Shown: piece after piece, positions 18,186 through 27,044 of the stretch
How positions within the stretch are numbered: the first letter of the stretch is position 1
How the letters are laid out: every line of letters begins with the position of its first letter
NCBI RefSeq assembly: GCF_000375525.1
Contig: NZ_AQXC01000004.1
Coordinates: 1-64,000, forward strand
Source: Corynebacterium propinquum DSM 44285
Lineage (GTDB): Bacteria > Actinomycetota > Actinomycetes > Mycobacteriales > Mycobacteriaceae
DNA length: 64,000 nt
Reading direction: 5' to 3'
Made by a program: the position numbers and the translations under genes
The notes under the pieces: generated by a model
Database searches by the model: none
What the model was told of the DNA's origin: nothing
Seen by the model: only the letters and a program-made list of their open reading frames with translations

Positions 18186-18194
18186 TCCACACGC

Positions 18195-18235
18195 TTATGA
18201 ATTCTTATGAACTTTATGAAGTTTATGAATTTATG
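18195..18235. repeat. Five phased TTATG(AA) repeats
   Basis: TTATGA copies start at 18195, 18205, 18214 and 18223, with a last TTATG at 18231, spaced 8-10 bases apart, in the space between convergent rsmE and dipZ. The spacing is close to one helical turn. No gene uses it as a promoter; a 14-codon frame (MNSYELYEVYEFMR) also runs through it. Confidence 0.6.
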
Positions 18236-18283
18236 CGCTGAAGTGCAGAAACGATGACGAACAAATGTTTGTGTACCGTCAAA

Positions 18284-19900
18284 CTACCCAAAAGTAAACG
18301 AGTACAGGCTCAAACCGGGTGAGACTTCGATCTCCAGGATTCCCGCTTGTGCTTTCTCAACGTCGAGGAGGTTTACCGTTCCGTCGTCGGTAACAGTGAA
18401 CTCTTGCCCGTTGGCCTTGATGGTGCCACTGCCGGAAACGACTGCTTGCACCAGAGCTGCGCGGTAGTTCAAGCGGATTGTGGCGTTGTCACCAGCGGTG
18501 ATGTTTTCCCGGTCGATGGTCCAATCGCCTTCCAAGGTGTATTGACCGATCTCCGGCTCCGGTCCAGATAAGGTGCCGGACTTATACGCGGGGTTGGCGT
18601 AGTACCGGGCGCGTTGGCTGCCCAAATAAGTCTCCGGGTTGCGATGCTGTGTGGTTTCGTCGTCGGAATCTTCCAATGGGGCAGGAAGTTCAACCGACGG
18701 ATCACGCTTCTGTAGCAACTCGCGCACGAGCTGCTCAGTACGGGCATAGGCTCCCTCGCCTTCGTGGATTTCCCGGACGGTGCCCTCAGCGTCGACAAGA
18801 TAATGTGCCGGCCAATATTGATTGTTGAAGGCTTTCCAGGTGGCGAAGGAATTGTCTTGGGCGACTGGGTAGTTGATGTTTTGCTCGGAAACCGCCTGGC
18901 GCACGTTCGCGGTTTCCCGCTCGAAGGCATATTCCGGGGAGTGTACGCCGATGACGGTGAAGCCATAGTCGCGGTAGTGATCATAAAGTTTGGTGATGTG
19001 TTTATTCGCGCGTTGGCAGTTGATGCAGGCATAAGCCCAGAAATCGATCAGCGTGACATCACCAGAAGTACGCGGGTCGACGGGGGTGTCCGTGTTCATC
19101 CAGTTTTCCAGGCCCACCAGCTCCGGGACGGTGCCGCAATTGCCAAGTTCACCGTTGCCACGGCAATCTTCCAATGAGTCTGATCCTTCGTTTTGTTGTG
19201 CCAGTTGCGCGGTGACGGTCTTTTCGGCATCACCTGTCCAGTTTGGTAGTTTTTGCTGGATCCACGCCGGCGCACCCAATGCCAGGGCACCGGCCATACT
19301 GATGACGATAACGCCAGCGGTGGCGCGGAAGACGCGTTGACGCGACTGGAAGAAATCTACGCGCTTGCCCACTTGCTGGCCGCCCAACGCAAAAACCAGC
19401 AGTGGGATGGCTACGCCAATCGCGAACGAGATGCAGAGAACGGCGATGCGGGCATCGATTTCGCCTGTAGCACCAGCCACGGTGATTGCCGCCAATACTG
19501 GGCCAGCGCACGGTACAAAAACCACACCCATGGCCAGGCCGACGGCAAACCCGCCCTTATCGCGGGCGCGGGCCTGCAACTTATGTGCCCGCGGCAGGAA
19601 CTGGAATGGCCATTCCAGTAGCTCCTGTAGTTTGGGAAAGATCATTCCTAGGCCGACCAGCACCAATAGTGCGATGCCGAGCTTCCACAAAATATCTGCG
19701 GGCAGCCCCAGCGCATTGAGCAACGTGGTGGCAAACAGCGTGACGACGGTAAAGCTGGTGACCAAACCGCCGATAACCAACCATGGGCGGGCTTTGGAGC
19801 CTTGGGATACTGCCAGCACTAGCGGCAGGATCGGCAAAATACACGGTGATATACCCGTGATCAGGCCACCGATAAAACCGATGGCGATGGTGCTGAGCAT
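18284..19900 (-). CDS. dipZ: DipZ: CcdA-type membrane domain fused to thioredoxin-like and C-terminal domains
   Basis: 538 residues. Residues 1-230 are a CcdA/DsbD-like domain with about six membrane helices and the redox cysteine region GISPCILPILPL and VPCAGPVLAA. A periplasmic thioredoxin fold follows with the CxxC motif YACINCQRANKH (~290) and AlkylHydroperoxide/redoxin features (DNSFATWKAFNNQYWPAHYL). A C-terminal beta-rich carbohydrate-binding-like domain ends the protein. It passes electrons from the cytoplasm to extracytoplasmic thiols. It faces, divergently, an operon with SigK-like and RskA-like genes; in mycobacteria dipZ is a SigK target, so the pairing is meaningful. Confidence 0.9.
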   Translation of the reverse strand: MLSTIAIGFIGGLITGISPCILPILPLVLAVSQGSKARPWLVIGGLVTSFTVVTLFATTLLNALGLPADILWKLGIALLVLVGLGMIFPKLQELLEWPFQFLPRAHKLQARARDKGGFAVGLAMGVVFVPCAGPVLAAITVAGATGEIDARIAVLCISFAIGVAIPLLVFALGGQQVGKRVDFFQSRQRVFRATAGVIVISMAGALALGAPAWIQQKLPNWTGDAEKTVTAQLAQQNEGSDSLEDCRGNGELGNCGTVPELVGLENWMNTDTPVDPRTSGDVTLIDFWAYACINCQRANKHITKLYDHYRDYGFTVIGVHSPEYAFERETANVRQAVSEQNINYPVAQDNSFATWKAFNNQYWPAHYLVDAEGTVREIHEGEGAYARTEQLVRELLQKRDPSVELPAPLEDSDDETTQHRNPETYLGSQRARYYANPAYKSGTLSGPEPEIGQYTLEGDWTIDRENITAGDNATIRLNYRAALVQAVVSGSGTIKANGQEFTVTDDGTVNLLDVEKAQAGILEIEVSPGLSLYSFTFG

Positions 19901-20127
19901 GATTGTGCAGCCTTTCTGAATGTCGCGCGCGTGACGGCGGAGGTTCGTCGTACGCGGCTCGTATTTTCTCTGTCATTGGTTTATCCGGAGCCGAGCGCCG
20001 TAGTGGATTGCTGCGAATGGCAGAAAAAAAATTTTCATATTTTCCAATCCGGTCTGCAGGGTGGCTCCGCAGTAGTAGTTGAAGGCAGGAAAAACTGCTG
20101 AAACCACTAGTTGTTGAGGAGACCCCA

Positions 20128-20544
20128 ATGTCTGCACATACTTCGATGAAGAAATTTTTGATCACTGCCGCTGCCGTTGCGATGAGCACGGTGGGCCTGG
20201 CTGCGTGCAGTAATGATTCTGCTGCAACTCCAACGAAGTCGTCAGAAACGAGCACTGAGAAGAGCACTGAGAAAAGCTCGGACGAGAGCTCGGACAAGAT
20301 GAGTTCTGAAAAGACGACCTCGGAGAGCACGAGTGGCGACAAGATGGGGGGCGACAGCGACAAAATGGGCGGCGACAAGATGGAGCACGACAAGATGAGC
20401 CACGATGACAAAATGGGTGGCGACAAGATGGGGGGCGACAGCGACAAAATGGGCGGCGACAAGATGGAGCACGACAAAATGGAACACGACAAGATGGGCG
20501 GTGAAGGCGACAAGATGGAGCATGACGACAAGATGAGCCAGTAG
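20128..20544 (+). CDS. Lipoprotein with (DKMxx) repeats, MXKDX-type
   Basis: 138 residues. Signal peptide with lipobox (VGLAAC, Cys ~30), then a Ser/Thr/Glu-rich spacer. Residues ~70-138 are built of DKM-x-x units such as GGDKMEHDKMSHDDKM. The pattern alternates acidic residues, Met and some His, typical of pentapeptide MXKDX repeat proteins and suggestive of metal (copper?) or oxidant interaction; this is inference. The DNA contains an 84-bp tandem duplication. It is the first gene of the operon with the sigma factor, 11 bases downstream. Confidence 0.75.
   Translation: MSAHTSMKKFLITAAAVAMSTVGLAACSNDSAATPTKSSETSTEKSTEKSSDESSDKMSSEKTTSESTSGDKMGGDSDKMGGDKMEHDKMSHDDKMGGDKMGGDSDKMGGDKMEHDKMEHDKMGGEGDKMEHDDKMSQ
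20335..20481 (+). repeat. 84-bp tandem repeat in the lipoprotein gene
   Basis: A unit starting GGCGACAAGATGGGGGGC at 20335 recurs at 20419, 84 bases (28 codons) later, with near-identical sequence over more than 60 bases of the second copy. In-frame unit gain or loss would change protein length. Confidence 0.75.
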
Positions 20545-20555
20545 TATGTAATGCT

Positions 20556-21137
20556 GTGTCTAGTTGCAGCCCTGAAGAACATGCTCGCCTCGACGCGCTC
20601 GTCGCGGGCGTGGCCGACGGGGACCAGCGCGCTTTTTCACAGCTTTATGATGCGCTTTCGCCGCTGGCCTACGGTGTGATCATCCAGATCCTCGGTGATA
20701 ACTCGCTCGCGGAAGAAGTGCTGCAGGAAGTTTTCGTGGAAGTCTGGAATAAAGCACGTAGCTTTGACCCAGACCGTGGTCGCGCCCGCACGTGGGTGGG
20801 TAGGATCGCGCATTCCCGCGGAATTGATAAACTGCGTGCGCATAACGCCAGCGTGCGCCGCGACGATGCCGATTTTGTTCTTGGGGAACGCATCCGCGAA
20901 ATAGATGTGGAAACTGAGGCCCTTACTAATGTGGAGGGAAAACGACTGCGGGCAGCCGTCGACAAGATTGGCGAGCCACACCGCACGGCCGTTCTGCTGA
21001 CGTTTTTCGACGGGCTAAGTCACGCGGAACTGGCAGAATCCACCAATGTCCCATTGGGTACCGCAAAAACGCGGGTGCGCGATGGGGTACGCAAACTAGC
21101 AGCTGTTTGGGGAAGGGGTGAAGCCCACCATGAGTGA
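20556..21137 (+). CDS. sigK: ECF sigma factor, SigK type
   Basis: 193 residues. Sigma region 2 (AFSQLYDALSPLAYGVIIQI, EEVLQEVFVEVWNKA, FDPDRGRARTWVGRIAHSRG) and region 4 (LLTFFDGLSHAELAESTNV, PLGTAKTRVRDGVRKL) are present with no extra domain. The partner downstream is an RskA-like anti-sigma factor, supporting the SigK group. The GTG start has no Shine-Dalgarno sequence. TAGTAT lies 8 bases before it, overlapping the lipoprotein stop, so it may also have its own leaderless transcript. Its likely regulon includes the facing dipZ and its own operon. Confidence 0.88.
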   Translation: MSSCSPEEHARLDALVAGVADGDQRAFSQLYDALSPLAYGVIIQILGDNSLAEEVLQEVFVEVWNKARSFDPDRGRARTWVGRIAHSRGIDKLRAHNASVRRDDADFVLGERIREIDVETEALTNVEGKRLRAAVDKIGEPHRTAVLLTFFDGLSHAELAESTNVPLGTAKTRVRDGVRKLAAVWGRGEAHHE

Positions 21138-21954
21138 TCGCGACGGGAAGCACGTCTCGAGCAACGACATCACTAGTAATAACGTCTCTCAGGCTAACTC
21201 GGAACAATTCGACGACGAGTTTTTCGATGCCTTCCTCGATGCTGTCCCGGAGCACACCCCGCCGCAGCATGTGAAAGGGCAGCTGCTTGCACGCCTCGGT
21301 CATTCTGATGCGGGCGCAGCTTTAGATGATCACACGCAGCGTGAATCGGCGGTGGAAGCACATAATGTCGTTTCGTTGCGGGCGAAAGCTTCATCCGCGA
21401 CGGCTCAGTCCGCGATGGCTCAGTCCGCAACGCCTCAGTCAGCGGCTTCTCGGAAGAGTGTGCCGCGAAAAACCTGGGTGCTGGCCGGTGGTCTCGCAGC
21501 CGCTGTATTGTTGGTGGTAGTTACAGTGCTTACTCCCGTGCTGGATAATGCTACCGATGACGCTGGTGAAGGCACGATCGTTGCAGAAGATGCTGATTCG
21601 ACCGCGGATGGGCACGAACAGATGCATGAGATCATGTCGGCGGCCGATCTGGTCAGCGGCGCGACTACCGCGGAAGGCGCACGCCTGCACATTGTGTCGT
21701 CGACAGAAATGGGCAAAGCCGGTGCGATGGTGGATGGTCAACCGGATCTTGCCGACGGCATGGGCGCGCAGGTGTGGTCCGTCGACAAGAATGGCGTGGT
21801 GCGTTCGGCCGGAGTCATCGGCCAAGACCCGCACGAGGACGTGTGGATGCCTTTCGACGCTGCCACCCATAAGGTCATGGTCACTGAAGAGCCCGCAGCT
21901 GGCAGCACGAGCCCGAGTGGTCGGATGCTCGCTGAGGTCGTGTTGGAAGCCTAA
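21130..21954 (+). CDS. rskA: Anti-sigma-K factor RskA-like
   Basis: 274 residues from ATG 21130, overlapping the sigma gene by 8 bases. The N-terminal cytoplasmic part (~1-60, with EFFDAFLDAVPEHTPP) would hold the sigma factor. An Ala/Ser/Gln-rich repeat (AMAQSATPQSA) follows, then a single membrane helix (~115-137). The extracytoplasmic RskA domain (~150-274) has GAQVWSVDKNG and the EEPAAGSTSPSG end. The canonical HxxxCxxC zinc motif is absent. Regulated proteolysis releases the sigma factor in the SigK/RskA paradigm. Met-rich exposed residues might sense redox state; unproven. Confidence 0.82.
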   Translation: MSDRDGKHVSSNDITSNNVSQANSEQFDDEFFDAFLDAVPEHTPPQHVKGQLLARLGHSDAGAALDDHTQRESAVEAHNVVSLRAKASSATAQSAMAQSATPQSAASRKSVPRKTWVLAGGLAAAVLLVVVTVLTPVLDNATDDAGEGTIVAEDADSTADGHEQMHEIMSAADLVSGATTAEGARLHIVSSTEMGKAGAMVDGQPDLADGMGAQVWSVDKNGVVRSAGVIGQDPHEDVWMPFDAATHKVMVTEEPAAGSTSPSGRMLAEVVLEA

Positions 21955-21998
21955 AAACGAGACGCGGACAAACTTCGTGGAAAGTTAGTTGCAGTTGG

Positions 21999-22004
21999 TA
22001 GGCT
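21999..22004 (+). promoter_or_regulatory. -10 box TAGGCT, leaderless phoH
   Basis: TAGGCT ends 6 bases before GTG 22011. Confidence 0.5.
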
Positions 22005-22010
22005 AGCGAC

Positions 22011-22997
22011 GTGCACATTCAAACCCGCAAGATCGACCTGGACCCCGCTTATGCACGCGCAGTGTTAGGCACTACTGATGAAAACCTGCGCGTGCTGGAT
22101 AACCAGCTGGACGCGGATATTTTTGCCCGCGGCACGATGGTGAAAATCACCGGCCCGGATTATGAGGTCGCGCGTGCAGTGAAAGCGTTCGATGAATTGG
22201 AAGCTATGGCACGGCGTGGCCACACCGTCAGCCCTGATGGCGTCAAGCACGTGTTGTCGCTGTTGAGCGAAGATTCACCGGTTTCTGTTGCCAAGGCACT
22301 GGGCGGCAGTATTGTCTCGCGTCGCGGTAAAAAGATTCGTGCGAAAACCGTTGGCCAGGCTGAATACGTGGATGCGATTGATGAAAACACCATTGTTTTC
22401 GGCTTGGGTCCAGCCGGTACTGGAAAGACTTACCTGGCGGTGGCTAAGGCGGTGCAGGCGCTGCAAAATAAACAGGTCCAGCGCATCATCCTGACTCGCC
22501 CGGCAGTGGAAGCCGGCGAGAAGCTGGGCTTTTTGCCGGGCACTTTGAATGACAAGATTGATCCTTATTTGCGTCCGCTGCACGACGCATTGCGGGACAT
22601 GCTGGACCCGGAGGCTATTCCGCGTCTCATGGAAGCCGGGATCATTGAGGTGGCCCCGCTTGCCTATATGCGTGGCCGTACGCTCAACGACGCGTTTGTG
22701 ATCTTGGATGAGGCGCAAAATACCACCCCCGCGCAGATGAAGATGTTTTTGACGCGCTTGGGCTTTGGCACCACCTTCGTGGTTACCGGTGATGAATCCC
22801 AGGTTGATCTGCCGCGCGGGCAGAATTCTGGGCTCAAGACCGTGCGTCGCATTCTCGGCGGGGTGGAAGGGATCCACTTCGCGGAAATGGGTGCTGGCGA
22901 TGTTGTGCGCCATGCGTTGGTGGGCCGCATCGTCGATGCTTATGACTATCACGAGCAGTCGGGCACGAGTAGCCGGGAAGCGAATTCCCGAGATTGA
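22011..22997 (+). CDS. phoH: PhoH-family P-loop ATPase
   Basis: 328 residues. N-terminal KH-like segment, then a RecA-type ATPase with Walker A GPAGTGKT (~134) and Walker B FVILDEAQN (~230), plus VTGDESQVDLP and the arginine-rich LKTVRRILGG. PhoH proteins are ATPases linked to RNA metabolism and normally precede ybeY, as here (54-base gap). The GTG start is leaderless, so the phoH-ybeY-era group probably begins its transcript here. Confidence 0.9.
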   Translation: MHIQTRKIDLDPAYARAVLGTTDENLRVLDNQLDADIFARGTMVKITGPDYEVARAVKAFDELEAMARRGHTVSPDGVKHVLSLLSEDSPVSVAKALGGSIVSRRGKKIRAKTVGQAEYVDAIDENTIVFGLGPAGTGKTYLAVAKAVQALQNKQVQRIILTRPAVEAGEKLGFLPGTLNDKIDPYLRPLHDALRDMLDPEAIPRLMEAGIIEVAPLAYMRGRTLNDAFVILDEAQNTTPAQMKMFLTRLGFGTTFVVTGDESQVDLPRGQNSGLKTVRRILGGVEGIHFAEMGAGDVVRHALVGRIVDAYDYHEQSGTSSREANSRD

Positions 22998-23051
22998 TTC
23001 TACGAATCAACGAAGCAGGAACCGTACTAGGAAACCACACAGGATCGGCAT

Positions 23052-23690
23052 ATGAGTATCGAATTTTTCAATGAGTCTGGCTTCGACGGCATCAACGAAG
23101 AAATGTTGCTGGATGTCGCGGGATTCGCATTGGCAGCTATGGATGTGAGCCCAGATGTGGAAGCCACGATCACGTGTGTTGATGAAGACACCATTGCTGA
23201 GTTGCACGTGCATTGGATGAATTTGCCCGGCCCGACGGATGTGATGAGTTTCCCGATTGATGAGCTCACCCCGGGGTTTCATACTCCGCGCCCGGATGGT
23301 GAGTCCGCTGGCCCGGCGATGCTGGGCGATATCGTGTTGTGCCCAGAGTTCGCGAAGAAGCAGGCAGATGCTGGTGGACACAGCCTGGCACACGAGCTTG
23401 CACTGTTAACGACGCACTCGTGCTTGCATTTATTGGGGTATGATCATGGCACCCCGGCCGAGGAAAAAGAAATGTTCGCGCTGCAAAACGAGATTCTCGC
23501 GGACTGGTACGACGATGTTGCTCGCAGCGGGAAAAAGTTCCCGCCGAAGCCCACTGGTCCGCAGGCTTTCCCGTCGGCAGCTGATCGCGCTCATTTGGAT
23601 GAACAGTTGGCGGGGGAAGCTCGTGCCGACGGACGCATCCCGGCGATCGCGCAGCCGCAGGACAAATCTGGCGAGAACGAAGAAAACTAA
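23052..23690 (+). CDS. ybeY: Endoribonuclease YbeY (rRNA maturation)
   Basis: 212 residues. The zinc-binding YbeY signature is present in the segment [21 protein letters not shown], with three histidines spaced H-x3-x-H-x5-H in the [13 protein letters not shown] part. It matures the 3' end of 16S rRNA and takes part in ribosome quality control. It carries a ~45-residue charged C-terminal tail beyond the core, not needed for activity in other species. In an operon with phoH. Confidence 0.9.
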   Translation: MSIEFFNESGFDGINEEMLLDVAGFALAAMDVSPDVEATITCVDEDTIAELHVHWMNLPGPTDVMSFPIDELTPGFHTPRPDGESAGPAMLGDIVLCPEFAKKQADAGGHSLAHELALLTTHSCLHLLGYDHGTPAEEKEMFALQNEILADWYDDVARSGKKFPPKPTGPQAFPSAADRAHLDEQLAGEARADGRIPAIAQPQDKSGENEEN

Positions 23691-23732
23691 TACAGAATTG
23701 CGTGTAATTTCAGGTGAAGAGGTAGCCGTTTT

Positions 23733-24571
23733 ATGAACATGAACACTGTGTTGTCGATCCAATCGCACGTGAGTTTCGGTCACGTGGGCAACTCCGCAGC
23801 TGTGTTTCCGCTGCAGCGTGCTGGCTATGAGGTCTGGCCAGTGCATACCGTGAATTTCTCTAATCACACCGGTTATGGCGATTGGGGCGGCCCGCTGCTT
23901 CCGGCAGACCAGGTTGCTGATGTCATTGACGGTCTGGCTACCAGGGCAGCCCAGAGATTGCGGATGTCATCATCGATGCGGTCACGCGTATCAAAAAAGA
24001 AAACCCGAATGCTGTGTATGCCTGTGACCCGGTGATGGGCAACGCGAAATCCGGGTGTTTTGTGGATGATTCTATCCCGCCGCTCCTGCGGGACAAGGTG
24101 ATTCCGGTGGCAGATATTGCTACCCCGAACCAGTTTGAGCTTGGTTTTTTAACTGGTAAGCCAGTCGACACTTTCGAGCAAGTTCTCGACGCTGTGCGCG
24201 CCTTGCAGGAGATGGGCCCGAGCGTGGTGTTGGTGACTTCCCTGGTGCGCCCGGAAACCGGCGATGATGTCATCGAAATGCTCGCCGTTGACGGTGATGA
24301 GGCCTACTTGGTGCAAACCCCGTACCTGAATTTCAAACGTAATGGTTCCGGCGATGTTACCGCCGCGCTGTTCAGCGGCCATTACGCCTACCATGGTGAA
24401 GTATCGCAAGCGCTGGAGGCCACGGCGGCATCGGTCTACGAGCTGTTGGAGACCACCTATAAGCGTGGTTCTGCTGAGTTGGATTTGATCTTTGCGCAGG
24501 AATGTTTCGTGGATCCGAAGCAGCACTTTGATGTCACAGCCGTGGACAACTTTCCTACAGGCGGGAAATAA
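23733..24571 (+). pseudogene. pdxY: Pyridoxal/pyridoxamine kinase PdxY, broken by a small deletion
   Basis: The first 66 codons match the start of PdxY ([34 protein letters not shown]). At 23931-23938 the frame passes from VIDGL straight into [14 protein letters not shown] in frame +2, and then all remaining motifs follow: [41 protein letters not shown]. About 12-14 residues (the DAVLS-type segment before GYQG) are missing and the shift is out of frame, so no full enzyme can be made. The enzyme would phosphorylate pyridoxal to PLP in the salvage pathway. Loss implies reliance on de novo synthesis or another kinase. Confidence 0.85.
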
Positions 24572-24574
24572 TCG

Positions 24575-25501
24575 ATGAGCCTAGATAGCTATCTTGATGT
24601 ACCGGAAGGCTTCCGTTCTGGTTTTGTCAGCTTCGTTGGGCGCCCCAATACCGGCAAATCGACGCTGACGAATGCGCTGGTGGGCCAGAAGATCGCCATC
24701 ACAGCGGACCAGCCAGAAACCACCCGCCATGCCATTCGTGGGCTGATCCATCGCGAGGACGCGCAGGTCGTGGTGGTGGATACCCCTGGATTGCACCGCC
24801 CACGGACATTACTGGGTGAGCGTTTGAACGAGTTGGTGAAGGACAATTATTCGGACGTCGACGTGATCGGTTTTACCGTGCCTGCCGACGAGAAGATTGG
24901 CCCGGGCGATCGCTGGATTCTGGATAATATCCGCAACGTAGCACCGAATGTGCCGATTATCGGGATCGTGACCAAGCTGGATAAGGTGGGCAAGGATACC
25001 GTCGGCAAGCAGCTCATGGCGTTGCACGACATGCTCGGTGGCGATAGTGAAGTGGTTCCGGTTTCTGCGACTAAGCGCACCCAGATTGATGTGCTGACTG
25101 ATGTGATTGTGCAGCATTTGCCGGAGGGGCATAAGTTTTATCCGGATGATCACCTGACCGACGATGACAATTTCACCCGCATCAGTGAGCTGATCCGTGA
25201 GGCCGCACTCTCCGGTTTGCGTGATGAGCTTCCGCACTCGGTGGCAGTGGAAATCGACGAAATTCTTCCCGACGAAGACCGCCCGGGTGTCAGCAATGTG
25301 CACGCGGTGTTGTACGTGGAACGCCCTGGCCAAAAGAAAATCATCGAAGGCAAAGATGGTCGGCGCTACGGACGTATCGTGCATAACGCGCGCAAGCAGA
25401 TCATCGAGTTGCTGGGACATAACGTATTTTTGGACCTGCGCATCAAGGTACTGAAAAACTGGCAGTCGGATCCGAAGTCGCTGGGGCGGCTTGGTTTTTA
25501 A
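24575..25501 (+). CDS. era: GTPase Era
   Basis: 308 residues. G1 GRPNTGKST (22-30), G3 DTPGLHRP, G4 TKLDKVG, and a C-terminal KH domain (HNVFLDLRIKVLKNWQ) are all present. Era binds the 3' end of 16S rRNA and acts in 30S assembly, coupling ribosome biogenesis to growth. It starts three bases after the pdxY remnant and ends four bases before recO, so it sits inside the operon. Note NTGKS, where many Era proteins have NVGKS; T at this position is tolerated in the P-loop. Confidence 0.95.
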   Translation: MSLDSYLDVPEGFRSGFVSFVGRPNTGKSTLTNALVGQKIAITADQPETTRHAIRGLIHREDAQVVVVDTPGLHRPRTLLGERLNELVKDNYSDVDVIGFTVPADEKIGPGDRWILDNIRNVAPNVPIIGIVTKLDKVGKDTVGKQLMALHDMLGGDSEVVPVSATKRTQIDVLTDVIVQHLPEGHKFYPDDHLTDDDNFTRISELIREAALSGLRDELPHSVAVEIDEILPDEDRPGVSNVHAVLYVERPGQKKIIEGKDGRRYGRIVHNARKQIIELLGHNVFLDLRIKVLKNWQSDPKSLGRLGF

Positions 25502-25504
25502 ATA

Positions 25505-26245
25505 GTGGCACGGAGTAAACCGTATCGCGACGACGCAGTGGTGGTGCGCACGTATGATTTCGGCGAGGCCGATCGCATCATCGTGTTGTTGACTAAGCAG
25601 CATGGGGTCGTCCGCGCAGTGGCTAAGGGCGTGCGGCGGGCGAAGTCTCGTTTTGGATCGCGGTTGGCGCCTTTTGTGCACTTGAATGTGCAGCTGTATC
25701 CCGGACGGAGCCTGGATACCATTACCGGTGCAGATACAGTGGCGTTTTTTGCCGCCGGAATTATCGATGATTATGAGCGCTATACCGCTGGCTGCGCCAT
25801 GTTGGAGGCTGCGGAGCGATTGACGCAATCCGACGATGCGTCGATGTTTAGCGCCTTGGTGGGGGCGTTGAGTCTGCTTGGCGACGCCCACGATCCGGTC
25901 GCGGTGTGTGATTCGTTTTTATTGCAGGCGATGGATTATGCCGGCTGGGCCCCAGTGCTGTTTGCGTGCGCGCAGTGTTCCCGTCCTGGTCCACACCATG
26001 CTTTTCACCCGGGGGTCGGTGGTGCGTGTTGCCATCAGTGTCGGCCGCCAGGTTCGGCGAATATCGCTGAGGACGTGTTGCACTATATGTGGTTGTTGGC
26101 CGGGCGTTATTGGGATAAGGCCGCCGAGCTCAGCCGAAAGAATCCGGAAATTTCTAGTACTGCGCACAGACTGGTGCGGTGGCACCTGCAGTGGCATATG
26201 GAGCGCAACGTGACGGCGTTGAGCATCATGGAACAGTCGTTATAA
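25505..26245 (+). CDS. recO: DNA repair protein RecO
   Basis: 246 residues, GTG start. N-terminal OB fold ([20 protein letters not shown]) followed by a helical domain. The zinc site is CAQCSRPG ... [10 protein letters not shown] (~155-180). RecO helps RecR load RecA on SSB-coated DNA. It lies between era and uppS as in other actinobacteria. Confidence 0.93.
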   Translation: MARSKPYRDDAVVVRTYDFGEADRIIVLLTKQHGVVRAVAKGVRRAKSRFGSRLAPFVHLNVQLYPGRSLDTITGADTVAFFAAGIIDDYERYTAGCAMLEAAERLTQSDDASMFSALVGALSLLGDAHDPVAVCDSFLLQAMDYAGWAPVLFACAQCSRPGPHHAFHPGVGGACCHQCRPPGSANIAEDVLHYMWLLAGRYWDKAAELSRKNPEISSTAHRLVRWHLQWHMERNVTALSIMEQSL

Positions 26246-26292
26246 CCAATCATTCTTTGCAACCAATCATTCCGTGCTTGCTTGCTGCGCAC

Positions 26293-26298
26293 TAGACT
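26293..26298 (+). promoter_or_regulatory. -10 box TAGACT, leaderless uppS
   Basis: TAGACT ends 8 bases before ATG 26307, supporting that start over the longer open frame beginning at 26274. Confidence 0.5.
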
Positions 26299-26306
26299 GT
26301 CAGGCG

Positions 26307-27044
26307 ATGAGTATTTTCGATACGGACCACCAGATCCCGCAGCAGTTCATTCCACGCCATATTGCCCTGGTGATGGACGGTAACGGGCGGTGGGCGCAAG
26401 AGCGCGGTATGGAGCGAACCGAGGGGCACAAGCGCGGTGAAGCGGTGTTGATGGATGCCGTGGATGCGTGCCTGGAGCTGGGGGTGGAATACCTTTCGGC
26501 ATACGCGTTTTCCACGGAAAACTGGCGTCGTTCTGCTGGCGAGGTTCGTTTTCTCATGGGATTTAACCGCGATGTGTTGCGCCGTCAGCGCGACGTGTTG
26601 CATGAAAAAGGCGTGCGCGTGGTGTGGGCTGGGCGGCGTCCGCGGTTGTGGCGCAGCGTGATTAAAGAGCTGCGCGAGGCCGAAGAATTGACGAAGAACA
26701 ATACCCGGATGACTCTGGTGATGTGCGTCAACTACGGTGGCCGGGCTGAGCTTGCCGACGCCATGCAGCTGTTGGGCCACGATATTGAGGCTGGGAAGCT
26801 GCGGGCCGGCGATATTAATGAGAAAACCATTGGGCGCTATCTTTATGATCCCGGCATGCCGGATGTGGATTTGTTTTTGCGGCCGTCGGGAGAAAAGCGC
26901 ACCTCGAATTTCTTGTTGTGGCAATCCGCGTATGCAGAGATGGTGTATCAGGATAAGCTATTTCCGGATTTCACCCCGCAAGATTTATATGATGCTGTGG
27001 CGGAATATGCGCGCCGTGATCGCCGATTCGGAGGCACGAAGTGA
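26307..27044 (+). CDS. uppS: cis-prenyl (undecaprenyl/decaprenyl) diphosphate synthase
   Basis: 245 residues. The family signature [12 protein letters not shown] (catalytic Asp24) and the later [21 protein letters not shown] and [13 protein letters not shown] are present. It adds isopentenyl units in cis to make the long polyprenyl phosphate that carries peptidoglycan, arabinogalactan and mannan precursors. In mycolata the recO-linked copy makes the decaprenyl-length product; that length is inferred from context. It overlaps the next gene by four bases (GTGA). Confidence 0.92.
   Translation: MSIFDTDHQIPQQFIPRHIALVMDGNGRWAQERGMERTEGHKRGEAVLMDAVDACLELGVEYLSAYAFSTENWRRSAGEVRFLMGFNRDVLRRQRDVLHEKGVRVVWAGRRPRLWRSVIKELREAEELTKNNTRMTLVMCVNYGGRAELADAMQLLGHDIEAGKLRAGDINEKTIGRYLYDPGMPDVDLFLRPSGEKRTSNFLLWQSAYAEMVYQDKLFPDFTPQDLYDAVAEYARRDRRFGGTK

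Noticed and set aside
18195-18240. 14-codon peptide MNSYELYEVYEFMR as a gene
   Set aside because: Results from the TTATGA repeats; no ribosome site or leaderless box fits.
23430-23867. Minus-strand frame across ybeY and pdxY
   Set aside because: Antisense to conserved genes and without protein-like motifs.
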